Shown here piece by piece: positions 1 through 9,002 of a DNA stretch of 64,000 nucleotides; position 1 is the stretch's first letter, and every line of letters starts with the position of its first letter. Made by a program: the position numbers and the translations under genes. Source of the DNA: Haloarcula pelagica (GTDB taxonomy: Archaea; Halobacteriota; Halobacteria; Halobacteriales; Haloarculaceae); contig NZ_CP126161.1 of NCBI RefSeq assembly GCF_030127105.1, positions 1,178,001 through 1,242,000 on the forward strand, written 5' to 3'. The notes below the pieces were generated by a model, which saw only the letters and a program-made list of their open reading frames with translations, was not told the DNA's origin and ran no database searches.

Positions 1-594
1 CCCAGCGTTTCTCCCCGCCGGTTGCCCCGAACGCTTCGATGCCGTTCTCAGAAGCGACCAGCACTGTCTCGGTGACGTCGTCTGCGACGAGTTGTTCGTA
101 GCCGTGTGTCGTTTCCGTCCAGATTCGCTCGCCGGTTCGGGAATCGAGCGCGACGAGTTCTGTGTCGTACGCTACGATGCATCGGTCGTCAACGATGATA
201 GTCCCGTCTCCCCGCTGGCGTCGAGAGTGGTTCGCCACTGTTCGGTGCCGTTCTGTGCATCAACTACAATCGCGCTGCCCTCGTTGCTGGGGTCGAAGTT
301 CGTTCTGTATACTGCTCCATGGGACACCGCGGGCTGCCAGCGGGTATAATCTTCCGACGTCCATGCTATATCCCCTCGCAACGGCGCGGAGACGTTCGGC
401 GCGAACGTATTTGACCCGTTGGCACCATACTGGGTCCACTCCCCCGTAGGAACGTCTGACAGGGCCGAATCCGAATTCGATGACCGGAGCATCGATTGAC
501 ACCCCGAGAATGCACTCGCGCTGACAACTGCCGTCGACAGGAACGCTCTTCGGTTTATATCTGGTACCGAAATGCGGCGAGACGAATCGCTCAT
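1..594 (-). pseudogene. PQQ-like beta-propeller lipoprotein, frameshifted, 3' end outside window
   Basis: The 5' part of a secreted beta-propeller (PQQ-repeat/BamB-like) lipoprotein. The product starts MSDSSRR, has a twin-arginine pair at about residues 15-16 and a lipobox ending SGC at Cys32, so it should be Tat-exported and membrane-anchored. Propeller-type text such as GTEQWRTTLDASG follows. Near positions 210-220 the frame breaks: one frame stops at 172, while the next continues as DGTIIVDDRCIVAYD, then ALDSRTGERIW, to the window edge. A one-base indel explains this. The gene lies 5 bases after the permease stop and is the third gene of an exporter operon. It is either a real pseudogene or a sequencing error in a G-rich run. 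The propeller assignment rests on repeat style. Confidence 0.75.
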
Positions 595-599
595 TGCTG

Positions 600-2225
600 C
601 TACCGGACCTCCCGACGACGTCGATAGATGGCAGAGGCCAATGCCATGATGCCGAATCCAGCAAACAGCAGTGGGATATTGCTGCTGACTGAAGTCGGAT
701 TCACACCGAGGAAATCTAGTGGTGGCACGCCATTCAATGGACCGATGTACCATAAAACGAGGTATACTATCTCGAAGAGTCTGGATGATTGACTCCAAAT
801 CCCCGCCGCTACTGCGAGAGACGGGATGAAAATCACGGCTCCAAGGAAGCCGAGGATGATATCGAAATGACCAGCAGAGACAAGACTAGCGGTGACACCC
901 AGTCCAACGATCGACGCTACGAGGACACCAGCCATCCATTCCGCTAGTACCTGGCCCAACGGCCGTCTAGACGACATAATGAGCGGAATAACCCGATTGC
1001 GTGCTGCGCGAACGCCGAGGTCAGACCAGACGAAAATCGGCCATACGAACGCCAGTGGAAGGAAAATCTCTCGAAGAATATGCGGAGAAATATTGACTAC
1101 ACCCAGGAGTAGAAAGCCGACCACTCCAACGTACCACCACCAGCGCTGGCCGCGTACCGCAAGCCGGAGTTCAGCACCGACGATTCGAACGAAACCGCCT
1201 GCATCTCGTTCAGTTACAGAAGTTAGTGACATCTCATCAGCTGTCGGTGGGTCCTCTACTGAGGCAGTGGTGCTTTCACCGACAAGCGGGAGGACACTAA
1301 TTATTCTCCACAGTTGGCTGGTCTCGCTGTCACCAGCGCTATTCTTGAATCGAGTGAACGAAACTGCGGCAACACGAACGAGTCCGAGACTGGCGAGGAC
1401 AAGCCCAAACCGTTGCATGTAAAGCCATACTGGCCAGCCGCCACCAGTCCAGCGATATGTTTCGGTGGTGCCACTATATATTTGTCCGAACGAGGCTGTC
1501 CCTCCGGTATATGCAGGTGCGACACTACGGAGTGCATCGCTCATCGCATCATACGTTGCTACTAAACCCGTTAGATCTAGCAGCTTTATAGAGAGCGGGA
1601 TGGCTTCCGGAAGTACGCCTTCTACTCTTGCTTGACTGATTATAACCATCGCAAGAACAAAATACAGAATATTCCCGAGTGTCCCGTCGAATCGCTCTGT
1701 TGTCTCAACCAGAAGTGAGAGCGCACCTATCAATCCCCCGAATGGAACGCCTAAAACGAACAGAGGAAAGAGCAAGTCAAACGGGTTTGTCGGGCCGATG
1801 CCATGGATTGCATGGTTGATGAGCGTGGCTCCCCCGAGTGCGCTGATAACCACAGTCGAAAGTGCGAGGTCGCTGACCCACTTGCCGGTCAGATACTCCC
1901 AGTCTGAGGTAGGCGTGCTAGCCACTAACTGATCAACGTTATATCGCCGGTCCCGAGAGAGCGAGTTCTTCAGAAGATAGAACCCACCAAATAACAGGAA
2001 AAAAGTCCCCGTGATGGCAGCTTTCGCACCAATAAACGCCGCTGTCGGTTCGCCATAGTAATTGTTGAATTGACCTGTGGGGACCTCATGTTGATACACC
2101 AATTCTATTTCGCCTACATTCACCAGATAGCCACAATATATCAGGACTGCGAGGAGAGCAAAGAGTCGTCGAGAGCTAACACGCTGGACGAAATCAGCTT
2201 TGGCGACGTGATATATATTCCTCAT
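600..2225 (-). CDS. ABC-2 type exporter permease, two-half membrane protein
   Basis: A 541-residue polytopic membrane protein. Two similar halves, each a block of about six hydrophobic segments, are joined by a hydrophilic linker at about residues 310-350, as in ABC-2 permeases that carry both halves in one chain. It should form the membrane channel for the ATPase encoded just upstream. I chose ATG at 2223-2225 because it leaves one base after the ATPase stop codon; a TTG at 2246 lies inside the ATPase gene and is less likely. The substrate cannot be read from sequence. The genomic company (a secreted propeller lipoprotein) suggests an envelope-related export or efflux role. Confidence 0.85.
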   Translation of the reverse strand: MRNIYHVAKADFVQRVSSRRLFALLAVLIYCGYLVNVGEIELVYQHEVPTGQFNNYYGEPTAAFIGAKAAITGTFFLLFGGFYLLKNSLSRDRRYNVDQLVASTPTSDWEYLTGKWVSDLALSTVVISALGGATLINHAIHGIGPTNPFDLLFPLFVLGVPFGGLIGALSLLVETTERFDGTLGNILYFVLAMVIISQARVEGVLPEAIPLSIKLLDLTGLVATYDAMSDALRSVAPAYTGGTASFGQIYSGTTETYRWTGGGWPVWLYMQRFGLVLASLGLVRVAAVSFTRFKNSAGDSETSQLWRIISVLPLVGESTTASVEDPPTADEMSLTSVTERDAGGFVRIVGAELRLAVRGQRWWWYVGVVGFLLLGVVNISPHILREIFLPLAFVWPIFVWSDLGVRAARNRVIPLIMSSRRPLGQVLAEWMAGVLVASIVGLGVTASLVSAGHFDIILGFLGAVIFIPSLAVAAGIWSQSSRLFEIVYLVLWYIGPLNGVPPLDFLGVNPTSVSSNIPLLFAGFGIMALASAIYRRRREVR

Positions 2226-2226
2226 T

Positions 2227-3099
2227 TTAGATGCCGTCCTTATCAATTGTATCGAGGTAAGCGTCCTCGAGTGTCGGTTCGACAGGCTTTGCGTCGTCTG
2301 CTGGTTGGCTGTTCCCTATTACTCTGACTTTTATTCCATCCGACCGCTGGACTGTACTACAAACTTGGTAGTCCTCGCTGAGTCGGCCAAGCGCGGAGCG
2401 GGATATGGTACACTCATAGACCTTGCCACTGACTCGTTGGACGAGGTCTTCCGGCCTGGTATGCGTGACAAGGTGCCCCCGGTCCAGTAACGCAACGCGA
2501 TTCGCAGTCGCCTCTACGTCCGGCACGATATGAGTCGAAAGGATAACAATTCGGTCGTTGGCTGTATTCGAGAGCACGTTCCGGAAGCGAACGCGCTCTT
2601 CTGGGTCGAGACCAACCGTCGGTTCGTCAACGACGAGCAGGTTAGGGTCATTTACCAGGGCCTGTGCGATACCGACGCGCTGTCGCATTCCACCGGAGAA
2701 CGATTTTAACTTATCATCGCGAGCCCATTGAAGGTTTGTCAGGGCGAGCATCTCTTCGATACGGGCGCTGGCCGCTTCCGAGTTGAGTCCGCGGAGTGCG
2801 GCAATGTACTCAAGGAACTCCTCCGCAGTCAGGTCCGGATAGACCCCAAAATCTTGCGGCAGATATCCCAATTCTGAACGCACCGCGGCGGGAGAATTTA
2901 TGATGTCCGTCCCGTTCCAGTGTACCTTCCCAGTGGACGGCTTCATAACTGTCGTGAGAATCTTCATCAAAGTCGATTTTCCAGCGCCATTCGGACCAAG
3001 GAGACCGTGAATTCCCTCTTCCATCTCAATCGTCACATCACGGATACCCCATGTGTTTTCACGGTACTGCTTCCCAAGGCTCTCCGCTGCCAACTTCAT
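2227..3099 (-). CDS. ABC transporter ATP-binding protein
   Basis: A 290-residue ATPase subunit of an ABC exporter. It shows Walker A GPNGAGKST (about residues 36-44), a Q-loop in GYLPQDFG, the signature FSGGMRQRVGIAQAL, Walker B LLVVDEPTVGLDP and the switch histidine in STHI. The C-terminal extension of about 70 residues after the core is typical of NatA/CcmA-like exporters. It is the first gene of an operon with the permease (one base apart) and the propeller lipoprotein. The start ATG at 3097-3099 lies 51 bases from the centre of a palindrome shared with five other promoters in this window, with a TATA-like GTTTTAATG between, so leaderless, regulated transcription is likely. Confidence 0.92.
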   Translation of the reverse strand: MKLAAESLGKQYRENTWGIRDVTIEMEEGIHGLLGPNGAGKSTLMKILTTVMKPSTGKVHWNGTDIINSPAAVRSELGYLPQDFGVYPDLTAEEFLEYIAALRGLNSEAASARIEEMLALTNLQWARDDKLKSFSGGMRQRVGIAQALVNDPNLLVVDEPTVGLDPEERVRFRNVLSNTANDRIVILSTHIVPDVEATANRVALLDRGHLVTHTRPEDLVQRVSGKVYECTISRSALGRLSEDYQVCSTVQRSDGIKVRVIGNSQPADDAKPVEPTLEDAYLDTIDKDGI

Positions 3100-3140
3100 T
3101 ACGGAAAACTACGACCCAGCATTAAAACGCCTACCAGCAC

Positions 3141-3159
3141 AGTTTCAGAGCCTGAAAAA
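3141..3159 (-). promoter_or_regulatory. Palindromic operator-like site E, upstream of ABC exporter operon
   Basis: Read on the minus strand: TTTTTCAGGCTCTGAAACT. It matches the shared consensus ATTTTCYGGNCCRGAAAAT in its inner arms TTTCAG/CTGAAA. Its centre (3150) is 51 bases from the ATG at 3099, the same spacing seen at 24863, 26960, 27756, 30612 and 31511. It lies just upstream of the TATA-like element. Operator function is inferred from recurrence and position. Confidence 0.55.
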
Positions 3160-3329
3160 TTCCCTCTATTTATATCAGAGGCAGTTGTCTCACAGAGACA
3201 ACGTAGTGAGACACGGCTCTGTCGAATACACAGTTCAAGTCGATCACGAGGTAATCGTTATGTGGAACCTGCTTTAGGAGACAGAGAGAGAACCATATGT
3301 GTCATATCATTACAGATTGAAGACGGTGT

Positions 3330-3485
3330 GTGCAACAGGAACGTGCCCAGAAGCTGCTCCCATTGATGATTGTATTCGGTCTCATACAGGTGGGACTCGG
3401 TGTTTTGAGTAATAATCTACTTTTTGCAGCCTTTGGACTGTGCCACGCTTTGATTGGTTCTCTGTGGTACTGGGCCTTGCAGTGA
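3330..3485 (+). CDS. Small membrane protein, 51 residues
   Basis: A short reading frame with a GTG start at 3330 (an in-frame stop lies at 3318-3320) and TGA at 3483-3485. The product begins VQQERAQKLLPLMIVFG, has two hydrophobic stretches (about residues 10-25 and 27-45) separated by SNN, and ends SLWYWALQ. A charged, polar start followed by two clean hydrophobic segments is more than expected by chance in GC-rich DNA. No family is recognised. It sits between the exporter operon and an IS5-type element. Confidence 0.4.
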   Translation: MQQERAQKLLPLMIVFGLIQVGLGVLSNNLLFAAFGLCHALIGSLWYWALQ

Positions 3486-3687
3486 CCCACTAATCAATAC
3501 ACAGTTTCAGGTTGTTGAACTCACTCCTTGTATCGGTCACGTCGGTACTGACAGGTATTGAGTCGTTCGGCTCTGTTGAAATCCTATTGATTCGACATTT
3601 TCCCCGCTGACACAACCGTTAGTTAGAACTGCGAGTGTCTCAGGTCGGTCGGAAAATCTACCTGTCCTGCCGACGGTGCATATTAGT

Positions 3688-3909
3688 ATGCTCTTCAGGA
3701 CAGTATCGAGAATCGTGGTACTGATAGCCGTGCCGATCATCCTTTGCTCTGCAATCTTCGTTCTATATGTCGGACTGGATGGTTCTCTTCCGGCGATTTT
3801 CGGGTTCGAAAGAGGGTATGTTGTCGTAGCCGGATTGCAGTTCTTGGCGGCGATTGTAATGCTGGTAAACGGGATAAAGCCCAATCTGTTGTCACAGGGC
3901 ACCGATTGA
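3688..3909 (+). CDS. Small membrane protein within the IS boundaries
   Basis: A 73-residue protein starting MLFRTVSRIVVLIAVPIIL, with two hydrophobic segments (about residues 8-28 and 46-64) joined by a loop containing LDGSLPAIFGFERG. A GTG at 3676 would add four residues, but the ATG at 3688 sits about 30 bases after a TATA-like GAAAATCTA and is preferred. It runs convergently with the transposase and ends 22 bases from it. No family is recognised. If the terminal repeats at 3569 and 4804 belong to one element, this is a passenger gene. Confidence 0.5.
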   Translation: MLFRTVSRIVVLIAVPIILCSAIFVLYVGLDGSLPAIFGFERGYVVVAGLQFLAAIVMLVNGIKPNLLSQGTD

Positions 3910-3930
3910 AAGACTACTTATATCTAACAT

Positions 3931-4752
3931 TCAGAGTGCCTTGTCGATGTTGTGAGTGAGACAGCCGACAACGAGTTCACGGAACTGTTTCCACCAGCGT
4001 CGTGAGCGGACGAATGCGCCATATTTCCGTTTAAGACGAGAGTTCACAGTCTCGTTCTGACTACGTTGGCCGTAGAGGTCGGCGTCCAACCGAGAGTTCC
4101 ACGCCTTGTGAAGCGACGAAAACTCGCGGTGCTTGATAAGCGGTCGAACACCAATTTCATTGGCTAACGCGCGAACCTTCTGGTCGTCGTATCCCTTGTC
4201 GCCAAGGAGAACTGCTACTTCACCGGTATTTCGCTTGATGAGCGACGGCGCAATTTGCGAGTCGTGTTTTCGGGTCGTCGTCACGTGTAAGTCGATGATT
4301 GCGTTCGACCTCGTGTCTACGAGGAGCGTGACTTTCAACTGCTGAATCGTCAACTTCGTTCGCTTCGTGTAGTGTTTCGAGGCGTGACTCCGGTCGAACC
4401 CGGAGGCATCAATCCCGACGACGCCGTTGGTCGGGAGAAGTGTGACCGAGAGGTTGAGCAGGACGCGCCAGACAGCCATATCAAGCCGATTGAATGCCTT
4501 ACACAACGTCGAAGGAGAAGGGAGTTCCTCAAGTTCGATGGCGCTCCGAATCCGAGGCATCTCAATAAGTTCGTCCAGAAGCATCCGGTACGTCGTATTC
4601 TTTCTAACCTTGAGACAGAGCAGGACGATGTGTTGATGAAGTGTGTACCGCCGTTTCGAGAATTTTGATGAGTAACGAGCGACAGCTCGCCGAGCCAAGT
4701 GCATCGCTTGCTCGACGAACCGGAGTAACCGTGACTTCGGGAGGGCTTCCAT
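3931..4752 (-). CDS. IS5-family transposase
   Basis: A 273-residue DDE transposase. The catalytic triad is visible as Asp in VVGIDASGFDRS (about residue 116), Asp in LLGDKGYDD (about 185) and Glu in NETVNSRLKRKYG (about 239). The N-terminal third is basic with an HTH-like region, and LPSPSTLCKAFNRLD is shared with the two other transposases here. The length is normal for haloarchaeal IS5 members and the frame is intact, so it may be active. It differs clearly from the transposases at 5552 and 23673. Confidence 0.9.
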   Translation of the reverse strand: MEALPKSRLLRFVEQAMHLARRAVARYSSKFSKRRYTLHQHIVLLCLKVRKNTTYRMLLDELIEMPRIRSAIELEELPSPSTLCKAFNRLDMAVWRVLLNLSVTLLPTNGVVGIDASGFDRSHASKHYTKRTKLTIQQLKVTLLVDTRSNAIIDLHVTTTRKHDSQIAPSLIKRNTGEVAVLLGDKGYDDQKVRALANEIGVRPLIKHREFSSLHKAWNSRLDADLYGQRSQNETVNSRLKRKYGAFVRSRRWWKQFRELVVGCLTHNIDKAL

Positions 4753-5075
4753 CCGGTTTGGTTACCGGGCGAACCTGTAACTCTCTGAGGTTTTCAACAG
4801 AGCCTCTGTCCCAAAGATTGGTATCGTCTTGTGCCACATTTGTGCCCTCTATTCAGCACAGCCTCAACGAGCTACCCGGTCCCTGTCAGTAGCGTCCAGA
4901 TCGATACAGAGGATACAGTCAGCACGGGAACCAATTCTCGCATCTTTTCGAAATCCCTGTAAGATAGACAAATTTCATCGGTCACTCAGTTGAGAAATTC
5001 AACGATTGGACGATGAGTGGCTAAAATCCGGGATCGTGTGGATAGAACTATACCTATCTGTGAAAATATATTTTC

Positions 5076-5473
5076 ATGCCGCGGAATCTGACCGATTATC
5101 TTGGAGTGTCTCGACGGGATGTCGGTGCGGGCATCCTGGCCGGTGGTGCGGCGCTACTTGGTCTTTTTTTGTTTAATAACTTGGTCTTAGGCGAGAGATT
5201 CAGCTCTCAGGGAGTGCTCTCCCGAAGTCTGTTCGTCTACGTTTCGGATTTCCCCGTCCCGCTCATCGCCGTCTGTGTCTCGACTGTCGTTTGGCGTGTG
5301 ATGCTACCTAATGAGCCGGCACCGGTCCGCGGCGCCCTGGCAGGCATCGTTTCGGCGTTCGGACACTCATTGTATTAGGGATTCTACAAGGGGTTGTGAA
5401 CGCTTTAGAGGCGCTCTTCGCCGGCGCACTCAGTGACGTAGTCTCTGAGTTCATCATCGCTTTTGCCGTAATC
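5076..5473 (+). pseudogene. Disrupted multi-pass membrane protein
   Basis: The gene starts MPRNLTDYLGVSRRDVG and encodes at least three hydrophobic segments. Its frame stops at 5376-5378, but a neighbouring frame continues as LIVLGILQGVVNALEA and then FAVIGL up to 5473, where the left end of an insertion sequence begins. So it carries both a one-base frameshift near 5365-5375 and an IS insertion. A possible tail follows the IS at about 6404 (IITKGSAG), but this is weak. The start codon overlaps a 16-base perfect palindrome (TGAAAATATATTTTCA, 5061-5076) that also contains a TATA-like core. The family is not recognised. Confidence 0.65.
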
Positions 5474-6403
5474 GGGCTGTGTTGAATCACTAGACGGCAT
5501 CGGGATAGGTCGCTAAATCAAAGGAGTTGAAGCGGGACGATTCGGTTGTCCATGACACAAATCTCCCGCTTCACTGGTGAGATTGTGCCGATTGCTCAAG
5601 TTGTTACCGGTGATGGAGACGAATCCGCCGCCCCGGAAGGTGGCGGCGGATTCGCCGACTATGCGCTCGTGTCCCTACATTGTCTGCGGATTTACCTCGA
5701 TGCGTCCTACCGGATGACGATCGACCTGCTCAAGGAGATGCCACAAATAACCGGGGAGATCGGCCTCAACGCGGCCGACCTCCCCTCTCCATCCACGTTG
5801 TGTAAGGCGTTCGACCGGATTAGCATGAGCGCCTGTCGAGTGTTGCTGCGCCAGTCGGCGCAGCTACACGACCCCTCGAAACACGCTGCAATCGACGCAG
5901 CGTTCTACGAACGCTCAGCAGCGAGTCGCCACTACTGCCAGCGAACAAGCTACCGCGTACAGAAGCTGAAAGTTACGAAACTCGTCGACACAGAGACGCA
6001 GGCAATCCTTGACGTACACTGCTCAACGACTCGGGAAGGAAGCGATGCAGACCTCGCTGAGCAGATCGCCCGCCGGAACGCGGGCGATCTGCGGTCTCTG
6101 GCGGCCGACAAAGGGTACGACAAGCAAGCGCTCCGTGAACTCAGCATCAGACCGCTCATCAAGCACCGCATCTTCGCTCCCTACGACCACGCTCACAACG
6201 CCAGAATCGACAAACAACGCTACAATCAGCGCTCTATGACCGAGACCGTCAATTCGGCTGTGAAGCGCTCGCTCGGCTTCGCCGTGCGAGTGCGTTCCTG
6301 GTTCCGTGAGTTCCGAGATATCGCTCTGATGTGTGTCGTTTATAACATCAAGCGTGCCGTCAAACAGTGAATTCCAGCGCCTTATGGCGATTCAACACAG
6401 CCC
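5474..6403. mobile_element. IS5-family insertion sequence (930 bp)
   Basis: The element is bounded by 15-base inverted repeats GGGCTGTGTTGAATC (5474-5488) and its complement (6389-6403), with one intact transposase gene between. It has landed in the membrane gene that starts at 5076. The 8 bases flanking each end do not form a clear target-site duplication. Confidence 0.85.
5552..6370 (+). CDS. IS5-family transposase
   Basis: A 272-residue transposase starting MTQISRFTGEIVP. The ATG at 5552 is chosen over a TTG two codons earlier. DDE residues appear as Asp in AAIDAAFYERS, Asp in LAADKGYDKQ and Glu in TETVNSAVKRS. The glycine-rich stretch GGGGFADYA near residue 32 is the point at which the related transposase at 23673 is frameshifted. 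Both share long identical stretches, so they are sister elements. The frame is complete, so the element may be mobile. Confidence 0.9.
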   Translation: MTQISRFTGEIVPIAQVVTGDGDESAAPEGGGGFADYALVSLHCLRIYLDASYRMTIDLLKEMPQITGEIGLNAADLPSPSTLCKAFDRISMSACRVLLRQSAQLHDPSKHAAIDAAFYERSAASRHYCQRTSYRVQKLKVTKLVDTETQAILDVHCSTTREGSDADLAEQIARRNAGDLRSLAADKGYDKQALRELSIRPLIKHRIFAPYDHAHNARIDKQRYNQRSMTETVNSAVKRSLGFAVRVRSWFREFRDIALMCVVYNIKRAVKQ

Positions 6404-6696
6404 TATCATCACAAAGGGCTCAGCGGGGGTAGCGGTTCGTCATGGCCACCAGCGCACTGTAACCTGTCGTCGGTGAAAAGCCCGTTCATCGAGGACTCGA
6501 GGTGCAGGGGCTCGGCCACTGTACTCGCTCGTTCGTGGCGACCGATTCGGCTATAGCAGCAGTGGTACACGGGGGAGTGAGATGCTATCCACCGAAAACT
6601 GACTCGTTACTCCTGGGCCCTGAATCACACGCCTGCACACTGTCAACATGCTCGGCAGTATACCGTGTGTTGGTCGGTCCACCCGGAAGCGCTCCG

Positions 6697-7833
6697 TCAC
6701 CATTCGGAAACAGAACCGTCGCTATGCCTCCAAACCGGTGTGTTCCAAGTGCTAGAAAAGCTCGACTTCTCCTCTACTTCCTCGATATCAACGTCTATTC
6801 CGAGACCACTATCGGAGGGTATCCCCAAATATCCGTTTTCTACATCCAAAACGTCAGAATTTGTTATATAAGTGTCGATGTTTCGGTGTCGGTTGGCGGG
6901 TTGGAGGAATGCAGCCCGTGTACTCGCACATATCTGTAGACACGCAGCGAGTGCGATCGGACCGACCGAACAGGTGAGTACCGTTCCCATGTCGTATGTC
7001 GCGGCCGTATCGGCGATCCGTTTGCACTCGGAGATTCCTCCAGCATGCGAGATATCGGGCTGGACGATGTCGACGCCGTCGGGCTGAAAATGCGGTTTGA
7101 AGTCCCAGCGTGAATAGAGTCGCTCGCCGACAGCTATCGGCACGGACGTCTCTCTGGCCAGTTTCGGATACAGATCCGCGTGTTTCGGCACGATGGGCTC
7201 TTCGACGAACATCGGGTCGTATTCCTCGAGTTCCTTGAGAAGAACCGTTGCCACGCCCCGTGACGTCCGGCCGTGGAAATCCACGCCGACATCAATATCG
7301 TCACCGACAGCCTCCCTGACGGTCTGGACTCGACCGACGGAGTTGGAGATGTCCTCCGGGGAGACGACCTGCTCCGAGCGCCCGACTCCGAATATCTTCA
7401 ACGCGGTGTACCCGTCGTCTACGGCTGTCTTCGCCTGTCGCCGCAGTGCGCCGACGTCGTCGGCGCCGATCCACTGATACGCGCGGATCTTCGACCGGAC
7501 AGACCCGCCGAGAAACTCGTAGACGGGGAGTTCGTACCGCTTGCCCTTGATGTCCCACAGTGCCTGGTCGATGCCAGCCAGTGCGCTCATCAGGATGGGG
7601 CCGCCCCGGTAATAGCCGCCCCTGTAGAGCGTCTCCCAGATGTCCTCGATGTCGTCCGAGTCTCGGCCGACGACGTACGTCTCCATCAGTTCACAGACGA
7701 CCGACTCGACTGTTGCTGTCCGGCCTTCCAATATCGGTTCTCCCCAGCCGACGATACCGTCCGCTGTCTCGATCCGTAAAAACAGCCACCGGGGGGGCAG
7801 AGAGTACAGGTCGAACCCTGTGACCGTCGTCAT
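6697..7833 (-). CDS. Enolase-superfamily (DgoD-like) protein lacking two catalytic residues
   Basis: A 378-residue paralogue of the D-galactonate dehydratase at 9003. Metal-ligand motifs are kept: Asp and His in VGVDFHGR, Glu in FVEEPIVP and Glu in AVGERLYSR. In the C-terminal half the catalytic His of APHCPLGPIALA is replaced (VLTCSVGPIALA here), and the Glu of IQEQS is replaced (LQPAN here). It may have another activity or be inactive. The ATG at 7833 aligns with the DgoD start and sits about 25-34 bases after a TATA-like GATTATTATAC (7857-7867). It lies downstream of the IclR gene, same strand, 88 bases away. Confidence 0.85.
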   Translation of the reverse strand: MTTVTGFDLYSLPPRWLFLRIETADGIVGWGEPILEGRTATVESVVCELMETYVVGRDSDDIEDIWETLYRGGYYRGGPILMSALAGIDQALWDIKGKRYELPVYEFLGGSVRSKIRAYQWIGADDVGALRRQAKTAVDDGYTALKIFGVGRSEQVVSPEDISNSVGRVQTVREAVGDDIDVGVDFHGRTSRGVATVLLKELEEYDPMFVEEPIVPKHADLYPKLARETSVPIAVGERLYSRWDFKPHFQPDGVDIVQPDISHAGGISECKRIADTAATYDMGTVLTCSVGPIALAACLQICASTRAAFLQPANRHRNIDTYITNSDVLDVENGYLGIPSDSGLGIDVDIEEVEEKSSFSSTWNTPVWRHSDGSVSEW

Positions 7834-7921
7834 CGCTAGTGACTGCATCCCGGAGTATAATAATCTCACGCCGCCCACTACTGTTCCTGCAGAACCGGGA
7901 AGTGCCAAGTGCAGAGCCGAT

Positions 7922-8668
7922 TCAGTCTTGCCTGGCGTGCAGTCGCTCCTCGATCGTATCTGCTGCTTTCGTGAGCTGTCCAGCCATGTTGATCTCGAGA
8001 TCGAATGCCGACGCCTCGTCGGCGGTGTAGGACGTCTCGATGGCAGCGATCGGCTCGTCCCCCGTGTCCTTGATGCTTGTCGCGACCGTGTGCCACCCAT
8101 CGTAGAGCTGGTCGCGATCGAACGAGACCACCCGGCCGTTCATGATGTTGATGTCCGGGGTGGCCATCTCTAGTTCGTGTTCCCCCTCGACTGCGGGCGC
8201 ATCTGGTCCCTCTGCTCGCTCGAAGGCCTCCAGTATCGCCAGTCCACCCACGGACTTCGCCAGTGTGCGGTACTCCCCCTCTCGAACGGGTGTCGTCTCG
8301 TCCTCGTCCCGGGCTGATTGGTGGAGGAAGACGACGTCCGTTCCCTCCCGGAACACGAGAGAGGTCACGCACTCGTTGGCACTCGTCAACCGATCGGCGA
8401 CGCTCGTCGCAACAGTGTACAGCGGCTCTCGACTCCGTCTGTCCAGACTCACTCCCAGGAACCGATGGGTCAAATCGTAGACGTTGTCCTGTTTGTGGAC
8501 GTAGCCGAGTAACCGGAGCGTCTTGAGGTGTTTGAACACGCCCGGCTTCGACAGGTCGCACCGGTCGGCGAGTTCCGTCAGGTCCATCGGTCCGCTCCGA
8601 TGGAGGCTCTCGAGTATCTCGAACGTCGTGGAGACAGCCTTTATCGGATACTCGTCACGACTCTGCAT
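7922..8668 (-). CDS. IclR-family transcriptional regulator
   Basis: A 248-residue regulator. The N-terminal winged helix (about residues 5-70) contains KAVSTTFEILESLHRSG and LSKPGVFKHLKTLRLLGYV. The rest is the IclR effector domain (YTVATSVADRL, REGTDVVFLHQ, GGLAILEAF). ATG at 8666-8668 gives the usual IclR start; a GTG six codons upstream is possible. Lying among two DgoD-like genes and sugar transport genes, it probably senses a sugar or sugar acid and controls this locus. No operator could be fixed. Confidence 0.9.
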   Translation of the reverse strand: MQSRDEYPIKAVSTTFEILESLHRSGPMDLTELADRCDLSKPGVFKHLKTLRLLGYVHKQDNVYDLTHRFLGVSLDRRSREPLYTVATSVADRLTSANECVTSLVFREGTDVVFLHQSARDEDETTPVREGEYRTLAKSVGGLAILEAFERAEGPDAPAVEGEHELEMATPDINIMNGRVVSFDRDQLYDGWHTVATSIKDTGDEPIAAIETSYTADEASAFDLEINMAGQLTKAADTIEERLHARQD

Positions 8669-9002
8669 AGTGCAGATTGCTGGCACCGATTGAAATGGCT
8701 ATCGCTCTCGAAACCGACACAGAGAGACACACAGACAAGAGCATTAAAAAAACCGGTAGACTACCCTCTCCTCCAAAAGAAAACTCAAATTGAGTAATAC
8801 TGTGGAGATTTTGCGAGAGTATCATTCAAATCGGCTTCGTATTCCCCTCTCTGAACTAAATATCTAACTCGGGTGGTAAAGACTCACAAATTCTCTTCTG
8901 AGCCGCTAATTATGTCTGTACATAGCGACAGAAGCTCTCATTACTCGACTATCCGTCAAAGCATGCTTCGCATTGGCCCAAAGCGAGATGTGACACAGGG
9001 AG
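8669..9002. other. Intergenic region between IclR gene and dgoD
   Basis: About 330 bases holding the IclR promoter (a TATA-like box is weak) and the 3' flank of dgoD. The middle (8740-8900) is AT-rich with an A-run at 8755-8761. I see no gene, RNA or strong hairpin. Confidence 0.5.

Larger units (their letters stand above)
3569..4804. mobile_element. IS5-family insertion sequence, possibly with a passenger gene
   Basis: Terminal inverted repeats GGCTCTGTTGAAATCC at 3569 and, reversed, GGCTCTGTTGAAAACC ending at 4804 bracket an IS5-type transposase gene. The right end lies 37 bases before the transposase start, as usual. The left end lies about 360 bases beyond the transposase stop, and that interval holds a small membrane gene on the other strand. 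A homologous left end occurs alone at 38028. Either the element carries cargo or two IS ends are nested. I found no convincing target-site duplication. Confidence 0.6.

Noticed and set aside
3569-6403. Target-site duplications at the two IS elements
   Set aside because: The flanking 8-10 bases do not match at either element.
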